Of a stretch of DNA of 64,000 bases, positions 9,471 to 21,779 are shown piece after piece. The DNA is from Batkoa obscura. Its lineage: Eukaryota; Entomophthoromycota; Entomophthoromycetes; Entomophthorales; Batkoaceae. A program made the position numbers and the translations under genes. The stretch spans positions 393,933-457,932 of the forward strand of contig JASVEC010000033.1 in assembly GCA_030770535.1 (NCBI GenBank), written 5' to 3'. Positions within the stretch are counted from its first letter, which is position 1, and every line of letters starts with the position of its first letter. The notes under the pieces are model-generated. The model was not told the DNA's origin. It was given only the letters and a program-made list of their open reading frames with translations, and did not search any database.

Positions 9471-11094
9471 ATGAGAAAATCAAACCAAGTCAAAAAAAGT
9501 AATGGAATAGATAATGTAGAGACTAGTTTAAATGGAGTGTTTGAAAGCAAAAGATATTCAAGGGTCAACCAGGGGAATGTAGCGGAAGAATATTTATACT
9601 CTGAACAAAGTTATTCGTCAATTAATAATGGCAACCATTTCAATGATTCTATCAAAAGGAATTCTCATCCTTTATTATATGATCCAAAAGCGCCCCAACC
9701 TAATAAAAACTTAAATAGAGATAGAAATAGTATACTATTGAAGCATTCTACAGTGCAGCAAGATGAGAACAGTTATTTTAAAGAAAGGGAACAAGTTCAA
9801 AAGACAAGTGAATATAATAATAGCTCAATAAAACAGATAACTAGGAACAAAGTAAATGATAAGCTAAACTTGAAAGAATATATGACTGAATTTCCGTTAA
9901 ATTTAGTTTTACCTAACTATACTCATACGCTTAAAAAATTTGATGTTAACCAATTGTTCACCTATAGTCGTAGCTTAATTACTGGTAAAGAATTAGATGT
10001 TAAGGACAATTTAGGTGTTGTACCTATCTCAGTATTAGGCGGGCCAAAGATAGGAAAAACAACGTTTGTAAAATATTTGACACAAGGTAGTTATAACGAG
10101 ATTCCCAATAGTAAAGATTTTGAAATCATTCAAAGCTTAAAGTTTGAAAAAGAAGTTTATAACGAACTTGGGATTAAGGTATATAGTCATCCAGAAAGAT
10201 ATGATAAATTAGGTGGCGGTCCTTTAGTTTTGGAATGTCAATCCCTTGCCTCATTTAATACAATGCTATATTTATATAAAAATAAGGATCATCAACATAA
10301 ACATATGACGTCTAATCAAATACTCTCGTTTCGTGAAGCACAACTCTTAGCGTTTACTTCAAGTGTGAGTAAATATGTGTTATTGTTCCTTGACGGATCA
10401 CAGGAGGATATTGATTTATCTGTTTTGATCGACTTTATACAAGAGCATAACAAAAAGGCACTTTGGTGGAAAGATTATAAAAATTCACAGCCATTTACTG
10501 AGCAACAAAGTAACAGTGAACTACAGCAATTTCTAAGTTGTAGGAAGAGCTTAATTATTGTTGTAAGTAAGTTTACACCGAGCTTCTCAAATATTAATAA
10601 AAGAATGGGGCTTGAAGCTAAAATATTGGATTTATTAGCAGCATTAAATCATAATAAGCAAACCGTAGACTCACATGTTGAGTTTGAATATACCGGTAAG
10701 TTTATTTCCTATTGAATTAAATATAGTAATAGTTTTAGGGTTAAATTTAGATCCAAATTTAAGAGGAAACATAAATCTATTAATTAAAAAGAATCTAGTT
10801 AATATATTAAATATCATTTATTTACCAGATTTTAATGAAAAAGACGGATTTTTAAATTATCATTTAAGTATATTAAGATTAAGAAAACTAATTTTAAACC
10901 CTGGATTAAATGAAGTAGATAAAAGAAAAAAAGGAACAAATTATAATTCTAATGTTTTAATTATGAATGAAAGAAAATGGTAATAATTTTTAAGTATAAT
11001 AGTAACTATATAATCTCCATTTAGGCTTGCTTATTCTTATTTGCTTTGGGAATCGATATTATCAAATCAAGATTCACTCTTTAGAAGTTATTGA
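9471..11094 (+). CDS. SMG9: SMG9-like nonsense-mediated decay factor
   Basis: Three exons (9471-10695, 10727-10979, 11025-11094) give 515 residues; human SMG9 has 520. The first 130 residues are disordered and polar. A G-fold follows with P-loop VLGGPKIGKTTFVKYL near residue 190, then a switch-like LVLECQSLASFN and a helix matching the human MQSLQIAAFLFTVCHVVIVV region (FREAQLLAFTSSVSKYVLLF). The last exon gives ERKWLAYSYLLWESI, matching human EKNWFHYAARIWDGV, the conserved C-terminal tail. SMG9 with SMG8 regulates the SMG1 kinase that phosphorylates UPF1. The P-loop Lys and Thr are kept. The first intron is only 31 bases, among the shortest here. Confidence 0.85.
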
Positions 11095-11721
11095 ATTACT
11101 TTTAATTCATTATTAAAAATAAACTAATAATTTTATCTAAAAATTATAGTTTATTTTTATTACTTGATCCGCTATACTATATTAAATTAGGTAGTATGTG
11201 ATCTTTTTATAAGGTATTTATAAATAAAACTTTGACTCTAACATTTTACATTATTATGTATTCTACTTTGCTATATTTTTTAAGAGGAAATTGCCTTTTT
11301 TTATCTAACCTTAGACAAAGAAATACACCTAGCAGATATACAATGCTGTGACATATTTAGTAGGAAGATAACGTATAATAAAGGTATTGTTTCTTCCTTC
11401 AATATTGATACCCGCAACTTTTTTTCAGGATATCTTTTGACAATAAATTTATCCTTATAGCTATGGCCATTTTCTTAAAGTGCTTAAAATGTTAACATTA
11501 TTTCGAATGTTCATAAGACCCCAGGTATGTAATTTTACTTACTTGATTTACATTCATTATAATATAAACGATTTTAAATAATTAATAATAATGATTGACA
11601 AAAAGGAACCAAATTGGAAGTTAATAAGTAAGTATATAGAAAGGCCTGAAATTTCATAACCTTTTATAAATCAACTATTTTCTAATGCTATAAGTTTCCC
11701 CTAAAATTATAAACAATACAA

Positions 11722-12060
11722 TGTGAGAATTAGTACCCAGTAGTTAAAGTTAAAGCAGTTTTTGCTTGATAAACTAGCTATAACCCAAAAGGTCTTAATT
11801 TATATAACCAAGATAGGCTTGAATTATAAAAAATGCCATATAATAGGCTATAGACTATGTAGAACAGATAAAATAAAAGATACCATTATTAGATTTATAT
11901 AAAATACTATCAGAAAACTTAGTAGCTTCATTAAAAATACAATATCAGGAAATAGTTTAATAAAAAGCTTTGAGTTATTATATTTAAAAACCTTTTTTAT
12001 ACTTTGACTCAGTGATTATATATAAAAAATATGATAATAATTGTTTTTTATCATAATTAC
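11722..12060 (+). repeat. Decayed LTR-like repeat (third copy of the subtelomeric type)
   Basis: In this orientation it begins TGTGAGAATTAGTACCCAG and matches, in reverse complement, the repeats at 61309-61770 and 62738-63163. A clear shared stretch is ATAGGCTATAGACTATGTAG against ATAGACTATGAACTATGTAA. It is older and shorter than the other two and its right end is unclear. No element body is attached. LTR status is an inference from the TGT...ACA ends of the better copies. Confidence 0.5.
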
Positions 12061-12113
12061 CAGATATGAACATTAAAATAAAGAAATAATATTTTCTATA
12101 AATAGTGTAGATA

Positions 12114-12214
12114 TGGGGGTGTTTTTTTTGGTTTCATTACTTTTTCCATATTTTGAGCACTATTTGAGCGGAAAAACTGTTAGTAAAATTCTTAAACACA
12201 AAAATACATCCCCA
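12114..12214 (+). repeat. MITE-like repeat, copy C (best preserved)
   Basis: It is 101 bp, from TGGGGGTGTTTTTTTTGG to AAAATACATCCCCA. Flanks ATA and TATA fit a TA duplication. The terminal inverted repeats pair over about 12 positions. Confidence 0.8.
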
Positions 12215-13257
12215 TATAATGTTATTTATAATAAAAAGGAAAAATACTCTCAAGATTTACTAAAGCTCTTAATTTTAAAAATAATTATATAAAACTAGAA
12301 AAAACTAAAAAAGCTATTAAAATTATTTGAATCAAAGAAACCAAAAAAATCAAAAAACTATAGCAAAATTAATTAAAGGATGTCTCTAAACTGTAAACAA
12401 TATAATTAGAAAAAATTAAATTTAAATTGCATTATGAATTACAAAATTAACTTCAATAAACTATATAAAAGTTATTTAGTAAATAAAAACCCAAATACAT
12501 AGTCATATTTGATAATTACAATGTTCTTAACAAAATTTATTATGAAAGAAAGGTAAGGTTTTAAAAAAAAATTATAGTGATTGTAATTAAGTGAAAAAAG
12601 GCCCCTTTTATATAAATTCTAGACAGAATGAATACAAATGCTGATATATTTCCATTATATTTTTTTGGCCTTAGTTACTTAAAGCAAAGAATTTCAAATT
12701 ATAAACCTAGAACTTAGATAGACTTCAAAAAGTTTTGGAAATGGAACAAAAAAATCAAAAGAAATAATAGCTGTTAAAATTTTCTAAAACCAAAAAAAAC
12801 ATTACAAGTATATAAGCTATAGGAGCTTATATCGAAAACATAAATCATTATAGAAGATTCGAATTTGAATTATTTTTTAATTTAAAATCATCCACAAAAA
12901 CTTTAGATACTCTATACTATCACCATAATAAACATTGATTTTAATTAATAAGGATGAGCTACAAGCTTAAAAGATTCAAATGACGTGCTTGTATTTAATC
13001 TTTTTCAATTCTTCTAAATCAGATCCGTCCTACAAAGTTGTTTGTTAGAATTATCAACAAACTATTTTTATTAAATTTATTTTATAATTTCGCTTTCATA
13101 CCAAAATATTTGCTATTCATTAACTGTTACTATACTTTTTGAGTTTGATTCTCTTTTTAAGTTCGATCTAAATTTAGCAAATCTTTTGCAAAAAAATAAA
13201 TATTCATCATAAAATAAACACATCAACAATCAATTTGATCTATTTCCACTTTTTATA

Positions 13258-16036
13258 ATGTCAGAGAGTGAATTTTCAGAAAGAACAAGCATAGTCCGAG
13301 GATCGGGTCAAAATAATGATACAAGAGAAGAGAAGATAGAAAAAATAAATCAAATGATTACTTGTACTTTACAAGAAGTAGATGACGCTTTTTCTACAAG
13401 TGTTCGAATCATCTCAACTAGTATCCTTCCTCGTTTAGAAACTTTATCAAACTTAGTTAAATCAAACAATGAAAGCTTAAAGGTAAATTTTCCAAATTTA
13501 TTATGTACTCAATTAACCTTTTACAGTGTTGGTCTCGTTTTTTTGCCGGAATAAGAGAGTCTGAGTTGAAAGCTAAACAAAAAAGTGAAGAAGAAATGAG
13601 CCCTGATAAACAAAGCGAAGATAGTTATCTATTGAAAGAAAAAAATAGCAGAAATAATATGGATGATACAACCCTTTATAGGGATTCTGAGCCTTTAGCA
13701 GCCAAAAAATATTCATTAGGTTCAAATGCTACAACGATTGCAAATAACATTCAAGTTGCATCAAAGGATTTCAAACGAAATGCAAATAACATTCAAGAAG
13801 TTTTTCTGACCCCTACAACAAAGCTAGTGGATCAAGATACAGGCAATGCTACAGATAGGATGAGGAACATACAGTTTATGTTGCCTACAGAAGAATATGA
13901 TCCAACTCTAGACAGCCCTAGTTATAAAATTGCTGGAAATAATGAGTTGATTTATCGCTTCATTAAAGATCCCGAAAATCCACCAACGGAACCAGAAAAA
14001 GATCAACTATCTCTGATAAATTCTGATTCAAGTAAATTAAAACTTCATCCTAAAACTATGGTTCCTCGAGAAGCTAAAGCATCTGCTATCGAGGCATCTA
14101 AAACAGATGTAAGCAGCAATGAACTTCATATAACTAAAGTTCCAAAAAATCAACCATTACGACATACAGCTTTTGGCGAAAATGTACGATATGACCAAAG
14201 TGTAGATAACTCAATATATCAATCTGGAGGAGAATCTGTAATTCAGCCACTACGTTCTTCCCTTTTTGAAAAAAATAAGCAATACAACCAAAATTTAAAT
14301 TATTCAATTTCTCAATCTTATCAGGCTGTAGAGAGTAACCCCGCATCCTCTGCCTTTGGTGGTGATAGGCAGTATGATCAAAGCGTGAATAGCCATATAG
14401 CCCAATCTGAGAAAACCGTAGAAAATAACCTTCCACCTTCCATTTTTGGCGGAAATGAAGAAAATGATCAAAAAACAAACAATTTGGTGCCTCAATCTGA
14501 AGTAACTATAGAGCATGATTTGCCGCTTTCTATTTTTGGTGGAGATGAGAGGCCTAATGAAAATGTAGACAATTCAATATTACAATCTGATGGAACTATA
14601 GAGCGTGATTTACCGCTTTCTATCTTTGGTGGAAGTGAGCATCAAAATGTTAATAACTCAGTGCCCCATTCTGATGGAACCATAGAAAATGATTTACCAC
14701 TTTCTATTTTCGGCAATGGTCCATTAGAGACTTATGAAAAAACTCCACAAATAAATCAATTAATTTCCAAGGTAAAAAATGACAGGGAATTATCTTCTGA
14801 AGTACGTGAGAATGAAAATAATATAAAGACAGAATCAGCAAAAGATCCTATAAACAAGATAAATAAGCCAGAAACCTCTAATGACCAGGAAAAAGAAGTC
14901 AATAATAACCCAGAAAAGCTAGAAAACAATATTAAAGAATCAAACGATAAAAGCTCAGATGACGAACTAACTGATGAAAATTTAGATGGGATATTGAATA
15001 ATGAAATATCAGATGATGAAATAAATTATGAATTTGAGGATAGTCATATATCCATATTTGATAAAATAAAAATCGAATCCTTTAATGAAGAAAACATACG
15101 TGCTTTAGCTGAAGAAGAAGAAAGAAGTAAAAATTTTACAATTGAAGATATCTTAAGGGAAGTACAAGGAGAAGGATATATTGAAGAAGATGCATATGAG
15201 GTACCAACCTTTGCTGAAAAAGTAAGAAAAATGGATGAAATAAGGATGAAAGAAAATAATATAACTCGAGATGAATTGTATGATAAAGCTGCAAATATTG
15301 AAACCGATGAAGAGGACTTAAGTTTCTATAGTGCAAGTGAACAAACTTTCAAAAATACACCTCAAAAAAAGAATAGTGATATAGTTCTAAATAAAGATAA
15401 TCAAATAATGAACGAATCAATACAAAATTTATTAGAGGATAATAAAACTAATGGGAGTATAGTTAAAGATAAATCCTCGTCACCCTTGGAAGACAATGGT
15501 AGAATAAAAGGACCAGTAAGAAAGGCAGTCGATATAGGCTTATATCAAAAAAGTAATACTCTGACTTTACCTGAAAATAGTAACTCACTACAAAGGGTTA
15601 ATCAAAATGACAATAATAATCTAGTATCAACTGATGAAATTATAAACCCAGAGTTAACACCTTCAAACAAGAACTATAACAAAAGGTATCAATTTAAAAG
15701 TCCAACTAAATTATTCCGAAGGAGTATAAAATCACCCAGAGTAGGAAGAGAAGTACCAAAAACAGATATTGAAAGGGTAAAAGGAAAAGTTATTACAGAT
15801 GTAGAAAATGAAATTTGCACAATGCTAGATGAAAAACCGAATAAAACAGTAATTTTTATATAATATAATTTTTTAATATATTAATTTTTTTATAGATATT
15901 ATTATCCACTATTTACCAATCTTATCCTAATATAAATCAAGAGACTGTTGATCTAGCAATAAAAAATTTAGTTGATAACAAGAAAGTTATCTCAGAAGAT
16001 AGTAAAGTGACCCGAGCTGCAAAAAATTGGCACTAA
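13258..16036 (+). CDS. ASK1: DASH complex subunit Ask1-like, with a very long repeat-bearing tail
   Basis: Three exons (13258-13482, 13527-15848, 15896-16036) give 895 residues. The Ask1 domain is residues 25-90: EKIEKINQMITCTLQEVDDA, ISTSILPRLETL, then CWSRFFAGIRESE across the first junction, as in fission-yeast Ask1. DASH rings couple kinetochores to spindle microtubules. Known Ask1 proteins are about 290-310 residues, so this one is three times longer. Residues 280-475 contain about eight degenerate 25-30 residue repeats ending in LPLSIFGG-like cores with QSDGTIE spacers. Residues 480-640 are acidic and Asn-rich. Near residue 800 is a basic SPTKLFRRSIKSPR patch with Ser-Pro sites. The last 47 residues (about 849-895) form a small folded-looking C-terminus ending TRAAKNWH. 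Confidence 0.8.
14150..14720 (+). repeat. Tandem amino-acid repeats within the Ask1-like gene
   Basis: Degenerate DNA repeats of roughly 75-110 bases encode the cores SIFGG, AFGGD and SLFEK followed by N-rich and QS-rich spacers. The units around 14515-14715 are the most alike, which suggests recent expansion at the 3' side. Confidence 0.7.
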
Positions 16037-16121
16037 TTAAATAATAAGTTATAACTATTAAAATGAAAAGCACTATTAACTACATAAAAAAGTATGTATC
16101 ATTTTATTCTTTTATTTTTTA

Positions 16122-17744
16122 TTACATTATTGAACAACCCCCTTTATCTTTATTATTGTTGCTATTATCTGTATTAATTTTTAATAAATTAGGATCCGGA
16201 TTATCAATAGTAGATAATAAAGTATTAGAATCCATAGCATATTTAGTATTTTTAAACAATTCGTTCATTTCAATTAGCAAATTTCTAGCTTTTTCTCTTT
16301 CTATTTTACCATCAATACCTTGAAGATATAACTTTGCTAAATTCAACTATAAAATATATAATATTATTAGTAGTTAATAGCAATAAAAATAAACTAAACT
16401 ACCATAGCTAAGGGAAATTTTTGATTGGCAGCCATTTGCCAATATTCTTTACATAAATTGAAATTTTTATCAATACCTTCTCCAAGCATATATTTTAATC
16501 CTAAATTGTATTGAGCTTCTCCCATCCCACTCATAGCTGCTTTTTCGAAGTGTGATATGACTTCTTTATGATTGGGTGTTGTTTCTCTTGACTTAATAAT
16601 ACCAAGGTAAAATTCACTTTCTGGTGAACCTAAATTAATTGTTTTATTAAACTATTAAAATAACAAACACATATTAACTACCCTGTAAAGCTGCTAATTG
16701 ATAGTATTCCTTTGCTTTATTTTCATCTTTTGGTACTAATCTACCTTTACGATATAAATGACCTAATAACATAAATCATTCTTTTTTGATACAAATGAAA
16801 TGTTATTACCTAATTGATTATAAGCTAAATCGATTTTAGCTTCTGCTGCTTCATTTAAATATTTTAAACCTTCTCTATTGTTTTCTTGTACAAGCCATAC
16901 ACCATATTTTACCATAGCTAAAGGCACTCTTTCATCACTTAATTGCTTCATAATGATTTTAGCTCCTTCTTTATCTCTTTTGACTTCTCCTAAACCTAAT
17001 GTAATATTATCAATTTGTAAATTATTATTATTGATTGAATTTACCTTCATATAATATAGAACCTAATGTATAAGTAGCTTTAATATTGTTAAACTCAGAA
17101 CCGAGCTTTAATAAATTGATAATGATTTTTGATGAACCATAGCCACTACCTTTAAAGTTGATAAATTATCATTTGTTATTTAATTAAAGTTTACCTGCCA
17201 TCTTATAAATTTGTAATAAGATAATGGTATAATCATAAAGCATTGAAGAATCTCCTTTACATACTAAAATATAAATTTTTAAAATTATTATGCTATTAGT
17301 TTTATAAATAACTACATGTCATTATTTGTTTCTTATATTGTCTTTTTGTCCCATCATCTTCGGCACGAATTAATAGTTTAGTTGATCCTACAACATTTAC
17401 CAAATCCTTTTTGTTTAATTTGGGACCATTCTTTGTTTTACTTTTACTTTTTATCGCTTCCTTCATCAAATGTTCGAATACAGCATTATCAGCTAAATAA
17501 ATGTTATCATATAGCTAAAATCAAAGTAATCAAATATACTATTAAAGTCTTCATCTCCTTCTATTTCTATTTCGTATTCTTTATTATTCTTATATATATT
17601 GGTATCTCCGTTAAATGTATCAAAGATGGATCCTTTTTTTAAACCACCATTTAACTGACAATGAAAGTGGTTGACTTTATCTTTTAAAAACACAATGTTT
17701 CTTAAAGGTATATTAGTTCTTTTTGCTATACTGTTTTTTAACAT
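16122..17744 (-). CDS. Sel1-repeat protein with C-terminal CaaX box, chitin synthase activator type
   Basis: Eight exons (17540-17744, 17316-17492, 17195-17263, 17045-17149, 16810-16995, 16682-16762, 16403-16629, 16122-16346) join in frame to 424 residues. From about residue 125 on there are several Sel1/TPR-like repeats, for example YYQLAALQGSPESEFYLG and AAMSGMGEAQYNLGLKYMLG. The protein ends GGCSIM, a prenylation CaaX box. Sel1 repeats plus CaaX is the layout of yeast Chs4/Skt5 and relatives, which bind and activate chitin synthase at the membrane. The N-terminal 120 residues are not recognised. One intron ends in AAG. The stop lies 85 bases from the convergent Ask1 gene. Another Sel1 adaptor is possible. 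Confidence 0.7.
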
Positions 17745-17787
17745 TTCAAATATTATAAAAAAAATAGAACAAAGAAAATATCAAATT

Positions 17788-18393
17788 TTATTGCAATTTT
17801 TTAAGTTTTGAAAATTTTAAAGTAGAAAGATCAATTAATAATATCAAAGGTATAAAAAAGAATGGAAAATATAACATAAATAAAGAATAACGATAGCTCG
17901 ATAGTAAATTTGGAAACCCATATAAAAAAGATACTAACATTGGTAATACACTTGTCATTACTGAAGAAGAATAGATAATACCATATAATCTTAGTTTATA
18001 TTTTCTATCTATAAAAATATAGTTAATAAATTACTTAGGTTAAAATATTATTATTATTATATTTTTAAAATAAAAATAGTTACCATGATATAACTGATAC
18101 ATAGAATAAATAAAAAAAGGTAAATGTAAGAATAATTCTATATAAACAAAAGTGCGAAACCAAAATAACTGGAAATAAGTAGCATTATAATTGTTATTAT
18201 AACCATGATTATATATGCTCATATAAGGATCTTTAAATAAATTAACTTGAAATTGATTAAATTGTACTAAAAATTGAGGTTGCATTATGGCTGGATAAAT
18301 AGGTACACAATCAAATATCACTGTAAAGATTGAATGAATTAAAAAATAATAAAAATAGACACTGTCTAGTGGACGTTCACTTAATGTTTTCAT
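17788..18393 (-). CDS. TMEM97/sigma-2 receptor-like EXPERA membrane protein
   Basis: Two exons (18084-18393, 17788-18008) give 176 residues, the same as human TMEM97. Four hydrophobic segments are visible: YFYYFLIHSIFTVIFDCVPI, the FRTFVYIELFLHLPFFIYSM helix, IIYSSSVMTSVLPMLVSFLY, and a C-terminal YFPFFFIPLILLI. The D in helix 1 and E in the ELFLHLPFF helix match conserved acidic residues of the EXPERA fold. The C-terminus is basic (KFSKLKKLQ), a possible ER-retention signal. The family acts in ER or lysosomal sterol handling. The gene follows the Sel1 gene on the same strand, with 43 bases between this stop and that start. Confidence 0.88.
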
Positions 18394-19213
18394 CTTTTTT
18401 TAAAAATAATAAATAAAATTTATTGCTTCATTGCTATTTTTTATTTTATATATTCTTATTCTTCTATATCCTTATTTTTGCGTCCCCCTTATTCACGTTT
18501 TCATTATATTTTTTCATCCCTTAATAAAATTTAAGATTTTGTGTATTTTTACAACTTATAATTAATATTCTATTTAATATATCAATTTTGTTGATAATAT
18601 ATCACAGTATATTAATGAATATCCGTTATATACTATATTAACTATAGTATTACTAAAACCTTACTGTATAGCGTTTCCTTAAAAGACAAAATGATCAGTA
18701 ATAAATATACACTTCAATAAACTTTGAATCTAGATTTTATATTGAAACTTAAGTTAATCTATTTCAGTTTGTATATTTGATATAATTACTAAGACATATT
18801 ACCATATATTCTGTTTTAAAATTATTCTCATTTTTAGTTATGTTGCTTTAAAGCATACTGTTAACTTATGCATGATACAAATTTATTAGTAAAAGAAAGG
18901 AAATTTATATTATTTTAGAGCTTCGTGTATTTATATGATAAATTTTATTTGGTATTAATAGATAATAAGCATATCAGTCCATTAAACTTTGATTTCAAAG
19001 CCAATATTAGGATAATCTTTTTATATATGTCAAAGAATAATATCTATAATTATTACAATGAGATCATGTATTCATTATCATCAAATTAACCAATCATTAC
19101 CGAACTTAGTTTAAAATTAAACTAAGGTTAAAAATTTGACAGCCGAAGGAGTATAAAACAGAGTTAAATGACTGTTTTTTTTAAAAGTTAACTTAAATTA
19201 TTATATAAAAAAG
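18394..19213. other. Intergenic, AT-rich
   Basis: About 820 bases between divergent genes. I see nothing beyond AT-rich sequence. Confidence 0.5.
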
Positions 19214-19677
19214 ATGAATAAAAGTTTAAAATTTGAATTTCCAAGATTATTTTTAACTTTAGAAAATAAAGGCTCTACAGCTAGAGATCATTTAGGTACT
19301 TTTAATTATTTTAGAATTTAACTACTCTTTACTTATCTCCTCATTATTTAGCAAATGAACGTACTTTTTTATCGTGGTTACGAACCTCCATAACACTGGT
19401 AACAGTAGGCTTAGCAATCACACAATTAGCTAAGATGGAAGTTATTAAAAGTAGCTCATATATCTTTTGGGTAGGCATCCTTTATAGTGTCATGGGAAGT
19501 ATCTTTTTAGTACTAGGATTATCACGGTACTTTCGTGTGCAAAATCAATTACTCCAACAAAATTTTCCAAGTACAAGAATAAGTTTATTTTTGGGTTCTT
19601 TCCTATTACTTTTGTTTTGTGTTGCTTTAACATGCTTTATTGGCCTGGAAAAATTATTTGATATTAAATTTCATTAG
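19214..19677 (+). CDS. DUF202 small membrane protein, paralogue 1
   Basis: Two exons (19214-19295, 19352-19677) give 135 residues. The family motif ARDHLANERTFLSWLRTSIT spans the junction. Three hydrophobic segments follow: TLVTVGLAITQL, a second around IFWVGILYSVMGSIFLVLG, and a third around LFLGSFLLLLFCVALTCFIG. DUF202 proteins are inner or organelle membrane proteins with no assigned reaction. The same exon sequence (LTLENKGS, then ARDHLG) and the same phase-1 intron position occur in the next gene, so the two arose by tandem duplication. Confidence 0.85.
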
Positions 19678-20013
19678 CTATTATATATTATTTAGATCAA
19701 GTCGTTATGACTACCTATGTTTTTGTTTTATTTTTTTTCTGTATTTTTACTCGAAATGTGTCAAAATCACTTACAATTAAAAATGATCTCATTATTATTG
19801 AAAGGATATAATTAGCCTATAAATTTCAATAAACTGAAGTTAATTTGCCTATTTGATGATATCCCCATAATTTTTTAGCTAAAAATAATAATGAGCAAAG
19901 AATAATCTTAATCTAATGAAAAAGGAGGTAAAAATGAACATAACAATCGGAATTTTTAAAAGAAAAGAATTTTTTTATTTTAATTAACTTTGTTTTTACG
20001 ATTTTAGAATATC
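19678..20013. other. Intergenic between the DUF202 paralogues
   Basis: 336 AT-rich bases. No feature seen. Confidence 0.5.
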
Positions 20014-20552
20014 ATGGCATCTTCTAGCAATACTAATATAGTGTATGGTTATAATTCAATTGCTCCAATTGATAGTGAAAGAATAGCTATTAACAATAAT
20101 AATAATGAGAAAGATAAACAACGCACTTTTTTATCTTTGACTTTAGAAAATAAAGGCTCTGTTGCAAGGGATCATTTAGGTATATTTTATAATAATATTA
20201 GCAATCAAAATAATAATAATAATGATAATAAACAATAGCAAACGAACGCACCTTTTTAGCATGGTTAAGAACTTCATTAGCATTAGTAACTTTAGGAATT
20301 GCAATAACTCAATTAAGTAAGTTAAGTGGTCAGCCGCCAATTCACAAAGATGAACATTTAATAATTGGTATTGTTTATATGTGCTGTGCTATTGCATTTG
20401 TTGGATTCGGCCTATTTCGCTATTTTTTTATTCAATTTAGTTTAACAAAAGGAAAATTCCCAATTTCTAGAATTGGTATCTGTTTAGCTGTCGCTTTTTT
20501 ATCTATTATTACTGTTTCCCTTATCTATACTTTCTTTATCGATTTACCTTGA
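20014..20552 (+). CDS. DUF202 small membrane protein, paralogue 2
   Basis: Two exons (20014-20179, 20239-20552) give 159 residues. It shares LTLENKGS, ARDHLANERTFLAWLRTSLA and three membrane segments with its neighbour upstream. It differs in a longer polar N-terminus of about 35 residues with an Asn run (INNNNNEKDK) and in the loop after helix 1 (SGQPPIHKDE). The intron is Asn-codon-rich (AATAATAAT) and stays open in frame past the donor, so an unspliced transcript would read on briefly before stopping. Confidence 0.85.
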
Positions 20553-20638
20553 GTTCAAATTTAGACTTAAATTTATAAATTATTTTATAAAATTTATAAA
20601 ATGGATATTTTTATTGCTTCTATAAGAAATTACTTTTA

Positions 20639-21655
20639 TTAATATTTTTCATTGCCTTCTTCTAAATCTTTTAATGATAATACTTCTAAGCCACCCCGAC
20701 CTTTGGTAGCAACTGAAATTTTATCTGATAATACTTTTAAATTTCCTGGATCAATTAAAGAGACCTAAATTAGAAATAAAAAGTAGAGTCAAAATAATAA
20801 AAACAAATTTAAAAAAAGAATTACCATTTCATATAAATCCCCAAAATCTTCTTCTTCCACTTTTGAAATATTAGGTAATAAATTTTCTTTGAGTTTTTTA
20901 GCTTCTTTACCAGGTAATGTAATACGAATTCTCATTTGAGCACGAGCAATGGGTATGGTTTTTTTATCTTGAAGTTGTCGGATGATTTCTAAAGCCTACA
21001 AAAAATTAATTGATATTACTAATATATATTATAAAAACAATTACCTGTTGCTTAGCATTTTTATTTGGATTGATAGAATAATGCAAATCTGCAATCGCTT
21101 TTTCAATCATCGATACTGTATATGGTCTTTTATTCGTTGGATTAACACACATATCTGCTACTAGGCTAGCTATATCTTTTGATAGAGTTTCTAAAGCATT
21201 TGCTCGCTCTTTTTCTCCTACTTGTAACTCTCCTTTTTTTAATATCTAAATCATTTAATTAATATGATAATAATAATAAATTTCAATAAAAGTCACTTCT
21301 AAAATAATTTTTTCTTTATCCTCTGTTTTAAAACACTTTGTTAAATCTTCTGTATTGGCTAATTGACCTTTGGATACATTAGTAAAGATAGAATTGATTT
21401 GTAAGATTTCATCTAAATCAGTTTCACTAATAAATCATTAATTTTTAATTTGATTAGTATAATTTAAATTACACTTGATTCCTCCATTCCATCACTTTGT
21501 TTTTATAACAAGCAATTTCAAACCTTTTACCCCCTTTACGTAACTTGACTATAGAGACATTAGTAAGTCTAATTATAATTTTAGTATCGTTATTATTTAT
21601 TATTAATAATACTAATTAACTACTTTATTTGATTACTTGGTTGAAATATTGACAT
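20639..21655 (-). CDS. SDO1: SBDS ribosome maturation factor
   Basis: Six exons (21624-21655, 21473-21568, 21297-21426, 21045-21245, 20825-20995, 20639-20764) give 251 residues; human SBDS has 250. The match runs end to end: [53 protein letters not shown], then [19 protein letters not shown], and a C-terminal [20 protein letters not shown] with the GTPase Efl1 releases eIF6/Tif6 from new 60S subunits in the cytoplasm. One intron starts with GTGACT, an uncommon donor. The gene is divergent from METTL18 with 124 bases between starts. Confidence 0.96.
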
Positions 21656-21779
21656 AATTCAAATTAAATTTAAAAAAATAGCATTTGAAAATGAATTTGA
21701 TTAGAACTTTATTATGCAAAGTTAATTTTGAAAATTGAATTTTTTTGAATTTTTTTGAATTTTTTTAAAAAATTTTAAA

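Larger units (their letters stand above)
11095..13257. other. Long intergenic region with old repeats
   Basis: About 2.2 kb without coding signal. It contains an LTR-like fossil (11722-12060) and a MITE-like copy (12114-12214) next to each other. The rest is AT-rich with no RNA gene seen. Confidence 0.5.

Noticed and set aside
14134-14516. Minus-strand ORFs of 114 and 70 residues inside the Ask1-like gene
   Set aside because: Shadows of the tandem repeats on the other strand.
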